A DNA stretch of 35,575 bases, from positions 1 to 35,575 of the IMG/VR virus record IMGVR_UViG_3300030107_005124. One strand, 5' to 3'. This stretch comes from a virus. Positions within the stretch are counted from its first letter, which is position 1. Each line of letters opens with the position of its first letter. The notes under the pieces were generated by a model. The model was given only the letters and a program-made list of their open reading frames with translations, was not told where the DNA came from and did not search any database. Position numbers and translations under genes: made by a program. Shown piece by piece: positions 27,157-33,128 of the stretch.

Positions 27157-27205
27157 CTTCGGTTTTTTTTCACCCAAACTTCGGTGTATAGCTTCATACT
27201 TCGGT
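27157..27205. repeat. three direct CTTCGGT repeats at helical spacing
   Basis: CTTCGGT occurs at 27157-27163, 27179-27185 and 27199-27205, 22 and 20 bases apart, about two helical turns. They lie in the 149-base gap between the SSB-like gene and the winged-helix start (27088-27236), which otherwise holds an A/T run and an AGGAG...CTCCT arm pair at 27108-27118. The arrangement suits cooperative protein binding, as operators or origin iterons. Confidence 0.5.
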
Positions 27206-27236
27206 CAGCCCCTCAGCATATTATGTTAACAACTAT

Positions 27237-27875
27237 TTAAAATGGTACATCATCTCCATCTATTTCATCTACAGATAGTACCTCTCCACCTTCCCAAGGC
27301 TTTACAGTTGTAACCTTGAAAGATGTTCTTTTTTCTTGTTGCTCTGGTGGAAGATGTTTAGTATCAGAAGTAACATATTCTTGTCTCTCTAAATCAACAA
27401 GAACTGGTTTTCCTTTAACATCATCTTCTTCTATAAGAACGAGTTTCTTTACTTTCTTATCTCCAAGCATTTGTTCTTGAACTTCTATGCCTAGATTTTC
27501 TAGTAAATTAAAGTATCTACTGTTCTTAGACCCAGATTCAGAATTTGTAAAGATAAACCATCCGTTATCCCATACATCTCTTCCTACTAAGTGTCCACAA
27601 TCAGTAGTTGCTTGTTGTCCACTACCATTAGCAACAGGTATTCTGTTGTTGTTTTCATCTCGTTTGTATTTGTATCCATCCATTTCATAAACTAACTGTT
27701 CTAGGTCAGCTGCTTCGTCTGCTATTTTGTATGTCATGTTGACAACAATAGCCTCACCTGCTTTTGTATTAACCTCTTTACTTGCTAGTGTTTTAATATG
27801 AGCTGGATACCTACCCTCTTCAATTGGTTTCCAAGTTGAATTAGGGTCATATACTGCATCTATTTCCTTTGCCAT
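27237..27875 (-). CDS. single-stranded DNA-binding protein-like, acidic tail
   Basis: The product has 212 residues. The last ten, DEIDGDDVPF, closely resemble the acidic hydrophobic tip (DDDIPF) by which bacterial SSB proteins recruit replication partners. The body starts with YDPNSTWKPIEEGRYPAHIKTL and has beta-rich segments plus an FNLLENLGI segment, similar to phage DUF669-type SSBs found beside recombination genes. It would coat single-stranded DNA at the fork and help annealing. The start is in a TAATG overlap, with its ribosome site inside the upstream gene. The role is inferred from the tail and neighbours. Confidence 0.65.
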   Translation of the reverse strand: MAKEIDAVYDPNSTWKPIEEGRYPAHIKTLASKEVNTKAGEAIVVNMTYKIADEAADLEQLVYEMDGYKYKRDENNNRIPVANGSGQQATTDCGHLVGRDVWDNGWFIFTNSESGSKNSRYFNLLENLGIEVQEQMLGDKKVKKLVLIEEDDVKGKPVLVDLERQEYVTSDTKHLPPEQQEKRTSFKVTTVKPWEGGEVLSVDEIDGDDVPF

Positions 27876-28141
27876 TATGCACTTTTCCTTTCTACTGTGT
27901 ATTTTGTTATTAGTGTGTTTATTTTATCTGTTAATTCAGTTTGCTTTTTACTAGGTTTAGTATTTTTCCCACCTCTATAATATAAAGTAGGTACTACCCA
28001 TCTTCCATCAGCTGTTTTAAGAACTCTAGTTATTGATGTTCGCTTTTTGCTTATACCACCATTTTTCTCAAGTTCAGCTGCAGACCTCTTAGTAAGAACT
28101 CCTGCCTTTTTTAGTTTTTCTATGTCGTCTTTACTTTGCAT
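27875..28141 (-). CDS. small basic protein next to SSB, unknown
   Basis: The 88-residue product is strongly basic with GGISKKRTSITRVLKTADGRWVVPTLYYRGG, and a helical C-terminus. It could bind DNA or RNA. AAGGAG lies upstream of its ATG, and its stop overlaps the SSB-like start. It sits between the annealing protein and SSB-like genes, so an accessory recombination role is plausible but unproven. Confidence 0.5.
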   Translation of the reverse strand: MQSKDDIEKLKKAGVLTKRSAAELEKNGGISKKRTSITRVLKTADGRWVVPTLYYRGGKNTKPSKKQTELTDKINTLITKYTVERKSA

Positions 28142-28167
28142 AGATTACTCCTTATCTTTGTTATTGT

Positions 28168-28770
28168 TTAAGTATTTGCTACTCGTTCAAGTTTAGCTAA
28201 AGAAGAACGATAATTACCCCCATAAATATCACCTTCTTCTATCAATGTTGATACTTGGTCATATTTTTCCGTACTTATTGCTTTAGCTGCGTCTAGTAAT
28301 GCTTTCTTTTGCTCTTCAGATAATTCTGTATCTTCTATTTGATTTCTATAGACATCATCAGCAATATTCATATACATATTAAACGCTTTCTTTATGCAAT
28401 CTGTGTTTGCTGACTTAACATCGTTACCAATGTCTACAAATTCATTAGTGCCACGTTTTTTCTGTATTCTATGAGCTGCAGTCATATCTCCTTCTCTCCA
28501 TATACCCTCATCATACCACTTGAGTCTACCATGTACTACAAATGCCTCACTACCCAATACTTCAGTATTTATTACTGTCCAACTCCAGCCTGGAAATTCT
28601 TTATCTGCAATTTCTCTCATATAACTAACTTCTACATATTCCATACCCATTTTCTTTTTAATAAATGGTTTAGGTGTTTTTATATTTGATACTCGTTTAT
28701 GTTTATCTGTTATCATGAGTCTTATGCCATTGATGACTTCTAAGTTATCTGCTTTAACTATATCACTCAT
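28168..28770 (-). CDS. Rad52-like single-strand annealing protein
   Basis: This 200-residue protein has the Rad52-superfamily layout. FPGWSWTVINTEVLG (about 59-73) is a beta-strand hairpin, followed by VHGRLKWYDEGIWREGDMTAAHRI (79-102). NDVKSANTDCIKKAFNMYMNIADDVYR (116-142) corresponds to the K-A-x-TDAxKRA...lY helix of the family. Such proteins form rings that anneal complementary strands in phage recombination. The exonuclease gene lies immediately upstream with a TAATG overlap, the classical pair. Family assignment is by motif reading; sequence drift leaves some doubt. Confidence 0.7.
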   Translation of the reverse strand: MSDIVKADNLEVINGIRLMITDKHKRVSNIKTPKPFIKKKMGMEYVEVSYMREIADKEFPGWSWTVINTEVLGSEAFVVHGRLKWYDEGIWREGDMTAAHRIQKKRGTNEFVDIGNDVKSANTDCIKKAFNMYMNIADDVYRNQIEDTELSEEQKKALLDAAKAISTEKYDQVSTLIEEGDIYGGNYRSSLAKLERVANT

Positions 28771-29558
28771 TATTTACTCCTTCTTCTAGGTTTTCTTTGT
28801 TTTCTTTGTTTTATTGTACTAGGACAAATACTTTCATATTGACAATATTTACATTCCCAATCTTCAAATGGAACACCATATTCCAATTCAGGTTCTAAGT
28901 ATTTTTCAAATTTTTCACCATATTCAATTAAATATTCATTAAGGCCCGTCCAATACTCAAATGCTTTATCTATCCAGTCAGATATAACTAATTGCTCTCT
29001 AACCATACTAGTATTCTTATTGTACCAAAATAAATGAAGATTAGTCTTTTTTGGTTCTACTTGTGATTGCATCCCCAATGCATATGTTCCAAGTTGTAGC
29101 TTATAATTCTCATTGGCATTTTGTTGTCTATTATCTTTTCTGCCAAAGTGTTTAGTCCAAGTATAAGCAGCTGCTGTTTTAACATCATATATATCAAGTA
29201 TTTCAGAATTACCATCATATACTGCAACATCTAAAGTTCCCACAATATTTAATTCTGGTATTTTTATCTTATGCTCAGAAAATATAGACATATTATTATC
29301 CATTATTTCTTTTGTATTAGTTTTCATATAATGATGTACTGCATCTTCAACATCTTTATGAACAATAGTACCCAATCTTAAAACTCTTAATCCTTTATCA
29401 TCTATTGATTCTGATTCGTATTCAAAATATGCATATAATTGTTTTCTATAACATGAGCCTGATGATGAAGCGTGAAATCCTTTATCTTTTTTACGCTCTA
29501 TAGAACTTTTATCTTGAAGGTGTCGCAAGTAGTTTTGATATGCTATAAGTATATTCAT
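28770..29558 (-). CDS. Cas4/RecB-type PD-(D/E)XK nuclease with Fe-S cysteines
   Basis: This 262-residue protein has Cys36 (SGSCYRKQLY), His67 (GTIVHKDVE), Asp110 (GTLDVAV), the DIYDVKT box with Asp125 and Lys127, and Gln155 (YKLQLGTYA). It ends in CKYCQYESIC (Cys236, 239, 245). This is the Cas4/AddB-like arrangement in which four cysteines hold an iron-sulfur cluster around a RecB nuclease core. It probably resects DNA ends to give single strands for the Rad52-like partner. No CRISPR array or other cas gene is nearby, so a defence-type role is not implied. Confidence 0.85.
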   Translation of the reverse strand: MNILIAYQNYLRHLQDKSSIERKKDKGFHASSSGSCYRKQLYAYFEYESESIDDKGLRVLRLGTIVHKDVEDAVHHYMKTNTKEIMDNNMSIFSEHKIKIPELNIVGTLDVAVYDGNSEILDIYDVKTAAAYTWTKHFGRKDNRQQNANENYKLQLGTYALGMQSQVEPKKTNLHLFWYNKNTSMVREQLVISDWIDKAFEYWTGLNEYLIEYGEKFEKYLEPELEYGVPFEDWECKYCQYESICPSTIKQRKQRKPRRRSK

Positions 29559-29591
29559 ATTAGTTCCTTTCTTCCCCTAAATTTAACAATA

Positions 29592-29804
29592 TCAAGAGTT
29601 AGTATCAACATCTTTCTGCTCGTTTTTTACTACTAACGTATTTTTTCCTTCAGTAAACACTTCTTTATCATTTAATTGCAATGCCCATTTAAGTGCCTCT
29701 ATCCATCCTTCATCTATTAAATAATCTCTTTGTTCTACAGGTACAGGATTAGATAATATTTGAATAAGACAAGTTATTATTTCATCTTTAGTTCGTAGTT
29801 TCAT
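29592..29804 (-). CDS. small acidic protein, unknown
   Basis: The open frame starts at 29822, but ATG 29804 overlaps the previous stop as ATGA and has a GGGGG run upstream, so 70 residues is preferred. The product contains LRTKDEIITCLIQILSNP and WIEALKWALQLND helices, reading like a compact helical bundle. Nothing identifies a function. A 33-base gap separates it from the nuclease gene. Confidence 0.5.
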   Translation of the reverse strand: MKLRTKDEIITCLIQILSNPVPVEQRDYLIDEGWIEALKWALQLNDKEVFTEGKNTLVVKNEQKDVDTNS

Positions 29805-30142
29805 GATGCAGCTAACCCCCAAAAGAAAAATGCTTTAATATTCTTTTTACCTTTTAATCCATGTTCTTCTTTTAATTTCTTTAGTGTTGTTCTGTGAAGT
29901 TCAATACAGTTCCACCTAGAAAATTTAGTACCATCAATTGTATCGCTTACAAATTTATCAAATGCTTTTGTTCCAAATCGTGGATGTTTTTTTCTTATAA
30001 AAAATCCATTTGATGTAGATATTGTACCATTATATCCACTGTGTCCATATTCATGTTGCGCTTCTTTTACTAACTCATCATAGGCCTGTTGCGCATCTTT
30101 AAATCTACCTACAGCAATATCTTGTGATTCAAATGCTCCCAT
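29801..30142 (-). CDS. conserved-looking phage protein, unknown
   Basis: The 113-residue product starts MGAFESQDIAVGRFKDAQQAYDELVKEAQHEYGHSGYNGTIS, resembling small phage or plasmid proteins in which AxxAYxxLxxEAxxExGxxxYNGTI recurs. The rest is basic and aromatic. No active site is assigned. It overlaps its upstream neighbour by one base (TAATG) and the downstream one by ATGA. Family familiarity is an impression only. Confidence 0.5.
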   Translation of the reverse strand: MGAFESQDIAVGRFKDAQQAYDELVKEAQHEYGHSGYNGTISTSNGFFIRKKHPRFGTKAFDKFVSDTIDGTKFSRWNCIELHRTTLKKLKEEHGLKGKKNIKAFFFWGLAAS

Positions 30143-30342
30143 TATTTTTCACCTCTATATCCAATACAACTTGTCATATTTAGTGTTTTCTTTTTATTAT
30201 TTTTCGATTTAGTAATCATATTTATTTCCTTTTCTTTATTCATTACTTTTAATATTTCTATTACTTCTTTACCTCTAAAGCCATCATCTCCTATTGCTAT
30301 GTCAACAGCTTCTTTAATTTGTTCTTCAGTATATTTTACCAT
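30142..30342 (-). CDS. small basic protein, unknown
   Basis: The 66-residue product begins MVKYTEEQIKEAVDIAIGDDGFRGKEVIEIL, a short helical part, and ends in a Lys-rich stretch (KSKNNKKKTLNM) before CIGYRGEK. It overlaps the upstream gene by seven bases and the following by one. The two-part shape suggests protein-protein contact plus nucleic-acid binding, without a recognisable motif. Confidence 0.5.
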   Translation of the reverse strand: MVKYTEEQIKEAVDIAIGDDGFRGKEVIEILKVMNKEKEINMITKSKNNKKKTLNMTSCIGYRGEK

Positions 30343-30794
30343 ATTTGAAAACCCCTACTTTCTTTACAATATTCAATAAACTCTTCTATATGTTCTTGAT
30401 ACATTCTATAGTTTGTTTGCCAATTCTTTTGTTTACCAACTGGAATACCCTCTTTTTTAGAAAACTTAGTATTACATGAATTACATTTACCTTTTACATG
30501 CTCATCGTTTCTCTTACCTGTTCCTTTACATATTTCACAATCTTCTAGTGGCAATGTATCAAGATAATAATGATATTCTTTAATTATTTTAGGTATATTC
30601 AATTTTGATAGTTTTTCATGTATTTCTAATGCTCTTTCTTCTGATATTTCATATCCATCGTTCATTGAACCTGATTCATATTCTTCATCTGTTAAGTCGG
30701 CCTCTATTCTTACAAGATTCCATATTGGCCTCCAAGACCATATATTTGCTCTAAACTCTTTATCATTTTTTATGCTTGATAAATCCATTCCCAT
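30336..30794 (-). CDS. phage protein with DnaJ-type zinc knuckle
   Basis: The 152-residue product begins MGMDLSSIKNDKEFRANIWSWRPIW, the opening of a common phage family of unknown role. It carries CEICKGTG and CNSC (about residues 96-122), a four-cysteine zinc site like the DnaJ CxxCxGxG repeat. AAAGGAAC precedes the start. It is the first gene after the structured 312-base region 30795-31106, hence possibly the start of a transcription segment. The family resemblance is fairly good, the function unknown. Confidence 0.6.
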   Translation of the reverse strand: MGMDLSSIKNDKEFRANIWSWRPIWNLVRIEADLTDEEYESGSMNDGYEISEERALEIHEKLSKLNIPKIIKEYHYYLDTLPLEDCEICKGTGKRNDEHVKGKCNSCNTKFSKKEGIPVGKQKNWQTNYRMYQEHIEEFIEYCKESRGFQIW

Positions 30795-30829
30795 GTTTTG
30801 TTCCTTTCTTATTCTTATTTAAAGTTTAA

Positions 30830-30860
30830 GTGGGAGCTGAACTCTTAAAACAGCCCCCAC
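30830..30860 (-). terminator. strong hairpin before the zinc-knuckle gene
   Basis: GTGGGAGCTG (30830-30839) pairs with CAGCCCCCAC (30851-30860), ten bases with one mismatch, across an 11-base loop. On the minus strand it is followed by TTAAACTTTAAATAAG, only moderately U-rich, so it may act as a weak terminator or attenuator, or as a hairpin promoter element. It lies in a 312-base gene-free stretch. Confidence 0.4.
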
Positions 30861-30864
30861 TATT

Positions 30865-30956
30865 ATTAACTATGTGTACACGACTAGTGTTTTTCAACCT
30901 AGTCCACCACAACCTACCACTAATCTGGTTTACCCAGCTCCCTCTGCATAGTTAAT
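30865..30956 (-). ncRNA. candidate structured non-coding element A
   Basis: ATTAACTATG (30865-30874) pairs perfectly with CATAGTTAAT (30947-30956) and encloses two further hairpins: GACTAG...CTAGTC (30882-30904) and CTGG-TTTAC-CCAG (30925-30937). This gives a three-way-junction-like fold. Short motifs GTACACG, TTTCAAC and GTTTACCCAGCTC recur in the same order in element B at 32110-32216. No known RNA family is recognised. It could be an RNA or a DNA recognition site; the strand is uncertain. Confidence 0.4.
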
Positions 30957-30965
30957 TATAATATT

Positions 30966-31025
30966 TGCTCTGTTTGGGTGTCAAGGTACAGAGCAGACCT
31001 TGTAGGGGATGCGCTCACTCAGCGC
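30966..31025. repeat. two further hairpins in the gene-free region
   Basis: TGCTCTG (30966-30972) with CAGAGCA (30989-30995) forms a perfect 7-bp stem over 16 bases. GCGCT (31011-31015) with AGCGC (31021-31025) forms a 5-bp stem over CACTC. AGCGCT is repeated once more near 31054-31060. Together with the neighbouring stems they fill the 312-base region 30795-31106, which has no credible gene. Confidence 0.4.
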
Positions 31026-31080
31026 TGCCATATTGTATGAGAACTTTGGATATCCTATAGCGCTTATTGCACTCCCACAT

Positions 31081-31117
31081 CTGATAAGTATAACAAGAAG
31101 GACAAACTACTTATCAG
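31081..31117 (+). terminator. 9-bp inverted repeat with T tract on the plus strand
   Basis: CTGATAAGT (31081-31089) pairs perfectly with ACTTATCAG (31109-31117) across 19 bases and is followed on the plus strand by GTTTTTGC. It therefore looks like an intrinsic terminator for rightward RNA, although flanking genes run leftward. Its right arm overlaps the last codons of the gene ending at 31107. On the minus strand there is no U tract. Confidence 0.4.
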
Positions 31118-31373
31118 GTTTTTGCTCAATATGATATGCTACATTATTACCTGTGTCTTCATCTTCCCATTCTGTTGGTGTTAACATAACATTAGCATTC
31201 TCTTGAATATATATTATATCATCAGAGTCTATGTGTTCCCAATATTTGTATTTAATACATCTATTGGTTCTTCCACCACTATCTTTGAACTCAATATTAA
31301 TTGTATCATACCCTCTTAATTTAAATAATAAGAGTATTTTCTCTTCTGTTTCATTTACTGGTGGATGTATCAT
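31107..31373 (-). CDS. small protein, unknown
   Basis: This 88-residue protein of mixed alpha/beta character has INIEFKDSGGRTNRCIKYKYW and an acidic WEDEDTGNN segment. Its start lies in a TAATG overlap with the upstream 56-residue gene, and its end abuts an inverted repeat. There is no recognisable motif. It is probably an early host-interaction gene by context, inferred only from being among many small leftward genes. Confidence 0.5.
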   Translation of the reverse strand: MIHPPVNETEEKILLLFKLRGYDTINIEFKDSGGRTNRCIKYKYWEHIDSDDIIYIQENANVMLTPTEWEDEDTGNNVAYHIEQKPDK

Positions 31374-31543
31374 TATTTACCCCACTTATTATAATATATA
31401 GAGTAATTAGTAATTATATTTACCCATTGAGCCTTAGACAATGATGTCATTTCTCTTGCTTTAGGGTCAAACATATTATATAATCCAACTTCTTGTACAT
31501 CAAGATATTCTTTGAATTGTTCTTTTGTTACTATTGATTTCAT
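31373..31543 (-). CDS. 56-residue conserved phage small protein
   Basis: ATG 31543 is preceded by AAGGAG. The frame ends in a TAATG overlap. The product, with EQFKEYLDVQEVGLYNMFDPKA and SKAQWVNIITNYSIYY, follows a pattern seen in many phage small proteins (Y..vr..G..NMFd......gl........i...Y). Its role is unestablished. The match to a recurring pattern plus the good ribosome site make it a confident gene. Confidence 0.65.
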   Translation of the reverse strand: MKSIVTKEQFKEYLDVQEVGLYNMFDPKAREMTSLSKAQWVNIITNYSIYYNKWGK

Positions 31544-31559
31544 TTTTATCTCCTTCTTT

Positions 31560-31736
31560 TTATATTATTTCTTCTTCTATATAGTCTTTCCATTCATTAT
31601 CATCTATTGATACTATAAATGGCCCGTCTTCATCTACATCAACATCATATATTTTATTTTCATTACCTAGTATTGTATAAAATACTATTGCAAATGGTAA
31701 CATTGCTATTATTAATAATATACTAATCTCTAACAT
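31560..31736 (-). CDS. 58-residue single-pass membrane protein
   Basis: ATG 31736 sits in a TAATG overlap, and its ribosome site AAGGAGG lies in the last codons of the upstream gene. Residues about 3-23 are hydrophobic (ISILLIIAMLPFAIVFYTIL). The remainder is acidic (DVDVDEDG, IEEEII). The anchor with an acidic cytoplasmic or external tail suggests an inhibitor or membrane tether, but the function is unknown. Confidence 0.55.
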   Translation of the reverse strand: MLEISILLIIAMLPFAIVFYTILGNENKIYDVDVDEDGPFIVSIDDNEWKDYIEEEII

Positions 31737-31864
31737 TAGTTGTTCCTCCTTAGTTCTTTTGATACTTTACTTACTGCTTGACTATAATTTTGTGCATCAA
31801 CAGTTATTACTCTACCATAGTATCTAAATGACCATTGATTATCGTGTATTAGTATTAGTGTCAT
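31736..31864 (-). CDS. 42-residue protein
   Basis: ATG 31864 has AAAGGAG nearby upstream. The product, starting MTLILIHDNQWSFRYYGRVITV, is beta-like with a basic helical end (SKVSKELRRNN) and overlaps the next gene by one base. No motif is known. Compact overlap and a good ribosome site support it. Confidence 0.55.
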   Translation of the reverse strand: MTLILIHDNQWSFRYYGRVITVDAQNYSQAVSKVSKELRRNN

Positions 31865-31887
31865 AGCTGACTCCTTTGTTATGTGGT

Positions 31888-32076
31888 TTATTGTTTATTT
31901 AATTTTTTACCTAGTTGTACATTTCTATCACGAAGCATATCTATTTCATCTTGTAGTTCATTGATTACATTATCATTGTGTTGTAGTTGTTCATTTAATG
32001 TCCAAGCTAACCAACATAGAAACATCATTGATACTGCTGCTATAAAGCTCATTGTTACTAATAGTATGTCTAACAT
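31888..32076 (-). CDS. 62-residue membrane-anchored coiled-coil protein
   Basis: ATG 32076 has AAGGAG upstream. Residues about 5-27 form a membrane helix (LLVTMSFIAAVSMMFLCWLAW), followed by a heptad-rich helix (NEQLQHNDNVINELQDEIDMLRD). The shape resembles Rz-like or superinfection-exclusion proteins, but it lies in the early-type module rather than the lysis cluster. It follows the structured element B on the leftward transcript. Confidence 0.6.
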   Translation of the reverse strand: MLDILLVTMSFIAAVSMMFLCWLAWTLNEQLQHNDNVINELQDEIDMLRDRNVQLGKKLNKQ

Positions 32077-32109
32077 TATTTACTCCTTGTTATAGTTATT
32101 ATAGTTTGT

Positions 32110-32216
32110 GGTACACGGCTGGCACAGTCTTTCAACTCTGAAGTTATCTCGGTAAAGGGTCTTCTGTTTAAGTCGCCATTATGCGTTACACCAGCTCTAA
32201 TCATCAAGTGTGTACC
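32110..32216 (-). ncRNA. candidate structured non-coding element B
   Basis: GGTACAC (32110-32116) pairs with GTGTACC (32210-32216), and directly inside GCTGG (32118-32122) pairs with CCAGC (32191-32195). The 119-base stretch 32097-32215 has no credible gene of its own. It shares ordered short motifs with element A: GTACACG, TTTCAAC and GTTACACCAGCTC. The fold is plausible; function and strand are unknown. Confidence 0.4.
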
Positions 32217-32305
32217 TAATTGTTTGCTTTGTAGATAATAAAACATAAGTAGGCTAATGAACTGTAGGATAGTATGATAAATGGTAATAGTATTAAGTCA
32301 AGCAT
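32216..32305 (-). CDS. 29-residue hydrophobic peptide
   Basis: ATG 32305 has AGGAG about seven bases upstream. The product MLDLILLPFIILSYSSLAYL... is one membrane helix with a short basic end (YKANN). It shares the MLD(I/L)LL start with the 62-residue membrane protein downstream. The stop overlaps the last base of element B. Small phage membrane peptides are frequent; the role is unknown. Confidence 0.45.
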   Translation of the reverse strand: MLDLILLPFIILSYSSLAYLCFIIYKANN

Positions 32306-32475
32306 TGTGTTACTCCTAGTTATTATAGTTTATGCCCAAGTGTTATTAAATCTTATAGTATATAAAGGAAAGGGCAGCTACTTACATCGGTATGCTTTAC
32401 GGAGGAATACCAATATGTATGATGTGTTCACTGCCACTTACTATTTGCGCCTATTGCTTAGCACTTTGGGGGGGG
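32306..32475. other. 170-base stretch without a credible gene
   Basis: I see no gene on the minus strand here. It holds GGTAT/ATACC arms around 32390-32415, a G8 run at about 32467-32474 and the palindrome GGGTTAACCC. A plus-strand frame with GGAGG before ATG 32414 exists but runs antisense over the next gene, and I do not accept it. Confidence 0.4.
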
Positions 32476-32694
32476 TTAACCCACCACCCCACCGTTTTTC
32501 TTCAACAATGCCTCATACTTGGCTGAGTTGGACTTCAGTTTGTTAACACCCTTTTGGGTCAGTCCTTTTCTGTGTCCAGACTTGTGTTCAACCACGAACC
32601 ATTCTTCATCGTCAATGGTTATAGGCTCTTTGCTTATCATCATTTTAATAGGAACAATCTCGTCCTCTATGTTTACATAATATGTTTCAAACAT
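32476..32694 (-). CDS. 72-residue protein, first leftward gene
   Basis: ATG 32694 is preceded by AAAGGAT. The product MFETYYVNIEDEIVPIKMM... starts with beta-like strands (DDEEWFVVEHKSGHRKGLTQKG) and ends in a basic helix with GGVVG. It is the outermost gene of the leftward module, next to the divergent region, and so probably among the first expressed. No motif is recognised; size and place suit an early host-takeover protein (inference). Confidence 0.55.
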   Translation of the reverse strand: MFETYYVNIEDEIVPIKMMISKEPITIDDEEWFVVEHKSGHRKGLTQKGVNKLKSNSAKYEALLKKNGGVVG

Positions 32695-32912
32695 AATGTA
32701 TCCTTTCTGTTATGGTTTTAACTAAAAATCGGATTTTCATAATCCTCTTAAAAGGCGTACTAGCTGAGTTTGGCTGTATAACAAAATCCTATAATTTTTT
32801 TGAAAAACAACTTGGGCATTGACAAGTACTTGACACCTGTTTTAAATTGGGGGGACTACAGGGGGGCCAAAAGGGATATTGTAGGCCCGGCATATAATAT
32901 ATTATATATAGT
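32695..32912. promoter_or_regulatory. divergent intergenic region, G-rich tracts and promoter-like boxes
   Basis: This is the 218 bases between the leftward module and rightward packaging genes. Two TTGACA boxes occur near 32818-32835; the first is followed after about 17 bases by a TTAAAT-like -10. Two G6 tracts at about 32847-32865 and a GGG follow, able in principle to form a quadruplex. A GGATT/AATCC arm pair lies near 32730-32745. No gene is seen. Confidence 0.4.
32893..32898 (+). promoter_or_regulatory. TATAAT -10 box close to the start of the packaging operon
   Basis: A perfect TATAAT lies 14 bases before ATG 32913. With usual initiation about seven bases downstream, the transcript would have a very short 5' leader. 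No purine-rich ribosome site precedes the ATG, consistent with a near-leaderless message. A matching -35 at 17 bases is not evident. Confidence 0.35.
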
Positions 32913-33128
32913 ATGGCTATAGAATTAAAGGAATTGGGTTTATTATCATTAGATGACCAAGAGTCTATCTTAAAGGATATGTGTAAAGACTATCATCCTA
33001 TACAAGTTAATGACACTAAATATATGATACCCTCAGAAGTAAATGAATTAATAGATGATTTATTTATAGAGATAACTATTCTTAGGGTGCAACTGAAGGA
33101 GAAATCAATTGGAGAAAAGAAAAATTAG
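32913..33128 (+). CDS. 71-residue protein before terminase small subunit
   Basis: The product MAIELKELGLLSLDDQESILKDMCKDYHPIQVND is helical, followed by KYMIPSEVNELIDDLFIEITILRVQLKEK, a coiled-coil-like tail. It overlaps the terminase small subunit by 20 bases and carries that gene's AAGGAG site (33096-33101). It has no ribosome site of its own. Its function is unknown; position suggests packaging or early regulation. Confidence 0.5.
   Translation: MAIELKELGLLSLDDQESILKDMCKDYHPIQVNDTKYMIPSEVNELIDDLFIEITILRVQLKEKSIGEKKN

Noticed and set aside
28770-29558. Cas4-like gene as part of a CRISPR system
   Set aside because: No repeat-spacer array or other cas gene is visible; the neighbour is an annealing protein, so it is better read as a recombination nuclease.
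30865-30956. Possible tRNA or tRNA-like cloverleaf
   Set aside because: There is no T-arm GGTTCGA-type sequence, no CCA end and no anticodon arm of proper length; the fold has only three stems.
32414-32546. Plus-strand frame with GGAGG before ATG at 32414
   Set aside because: It runs antisense across the 72-residue gene, has low-complexity Gly/Pro and Thr/Ser content and no neighbours on that strand.
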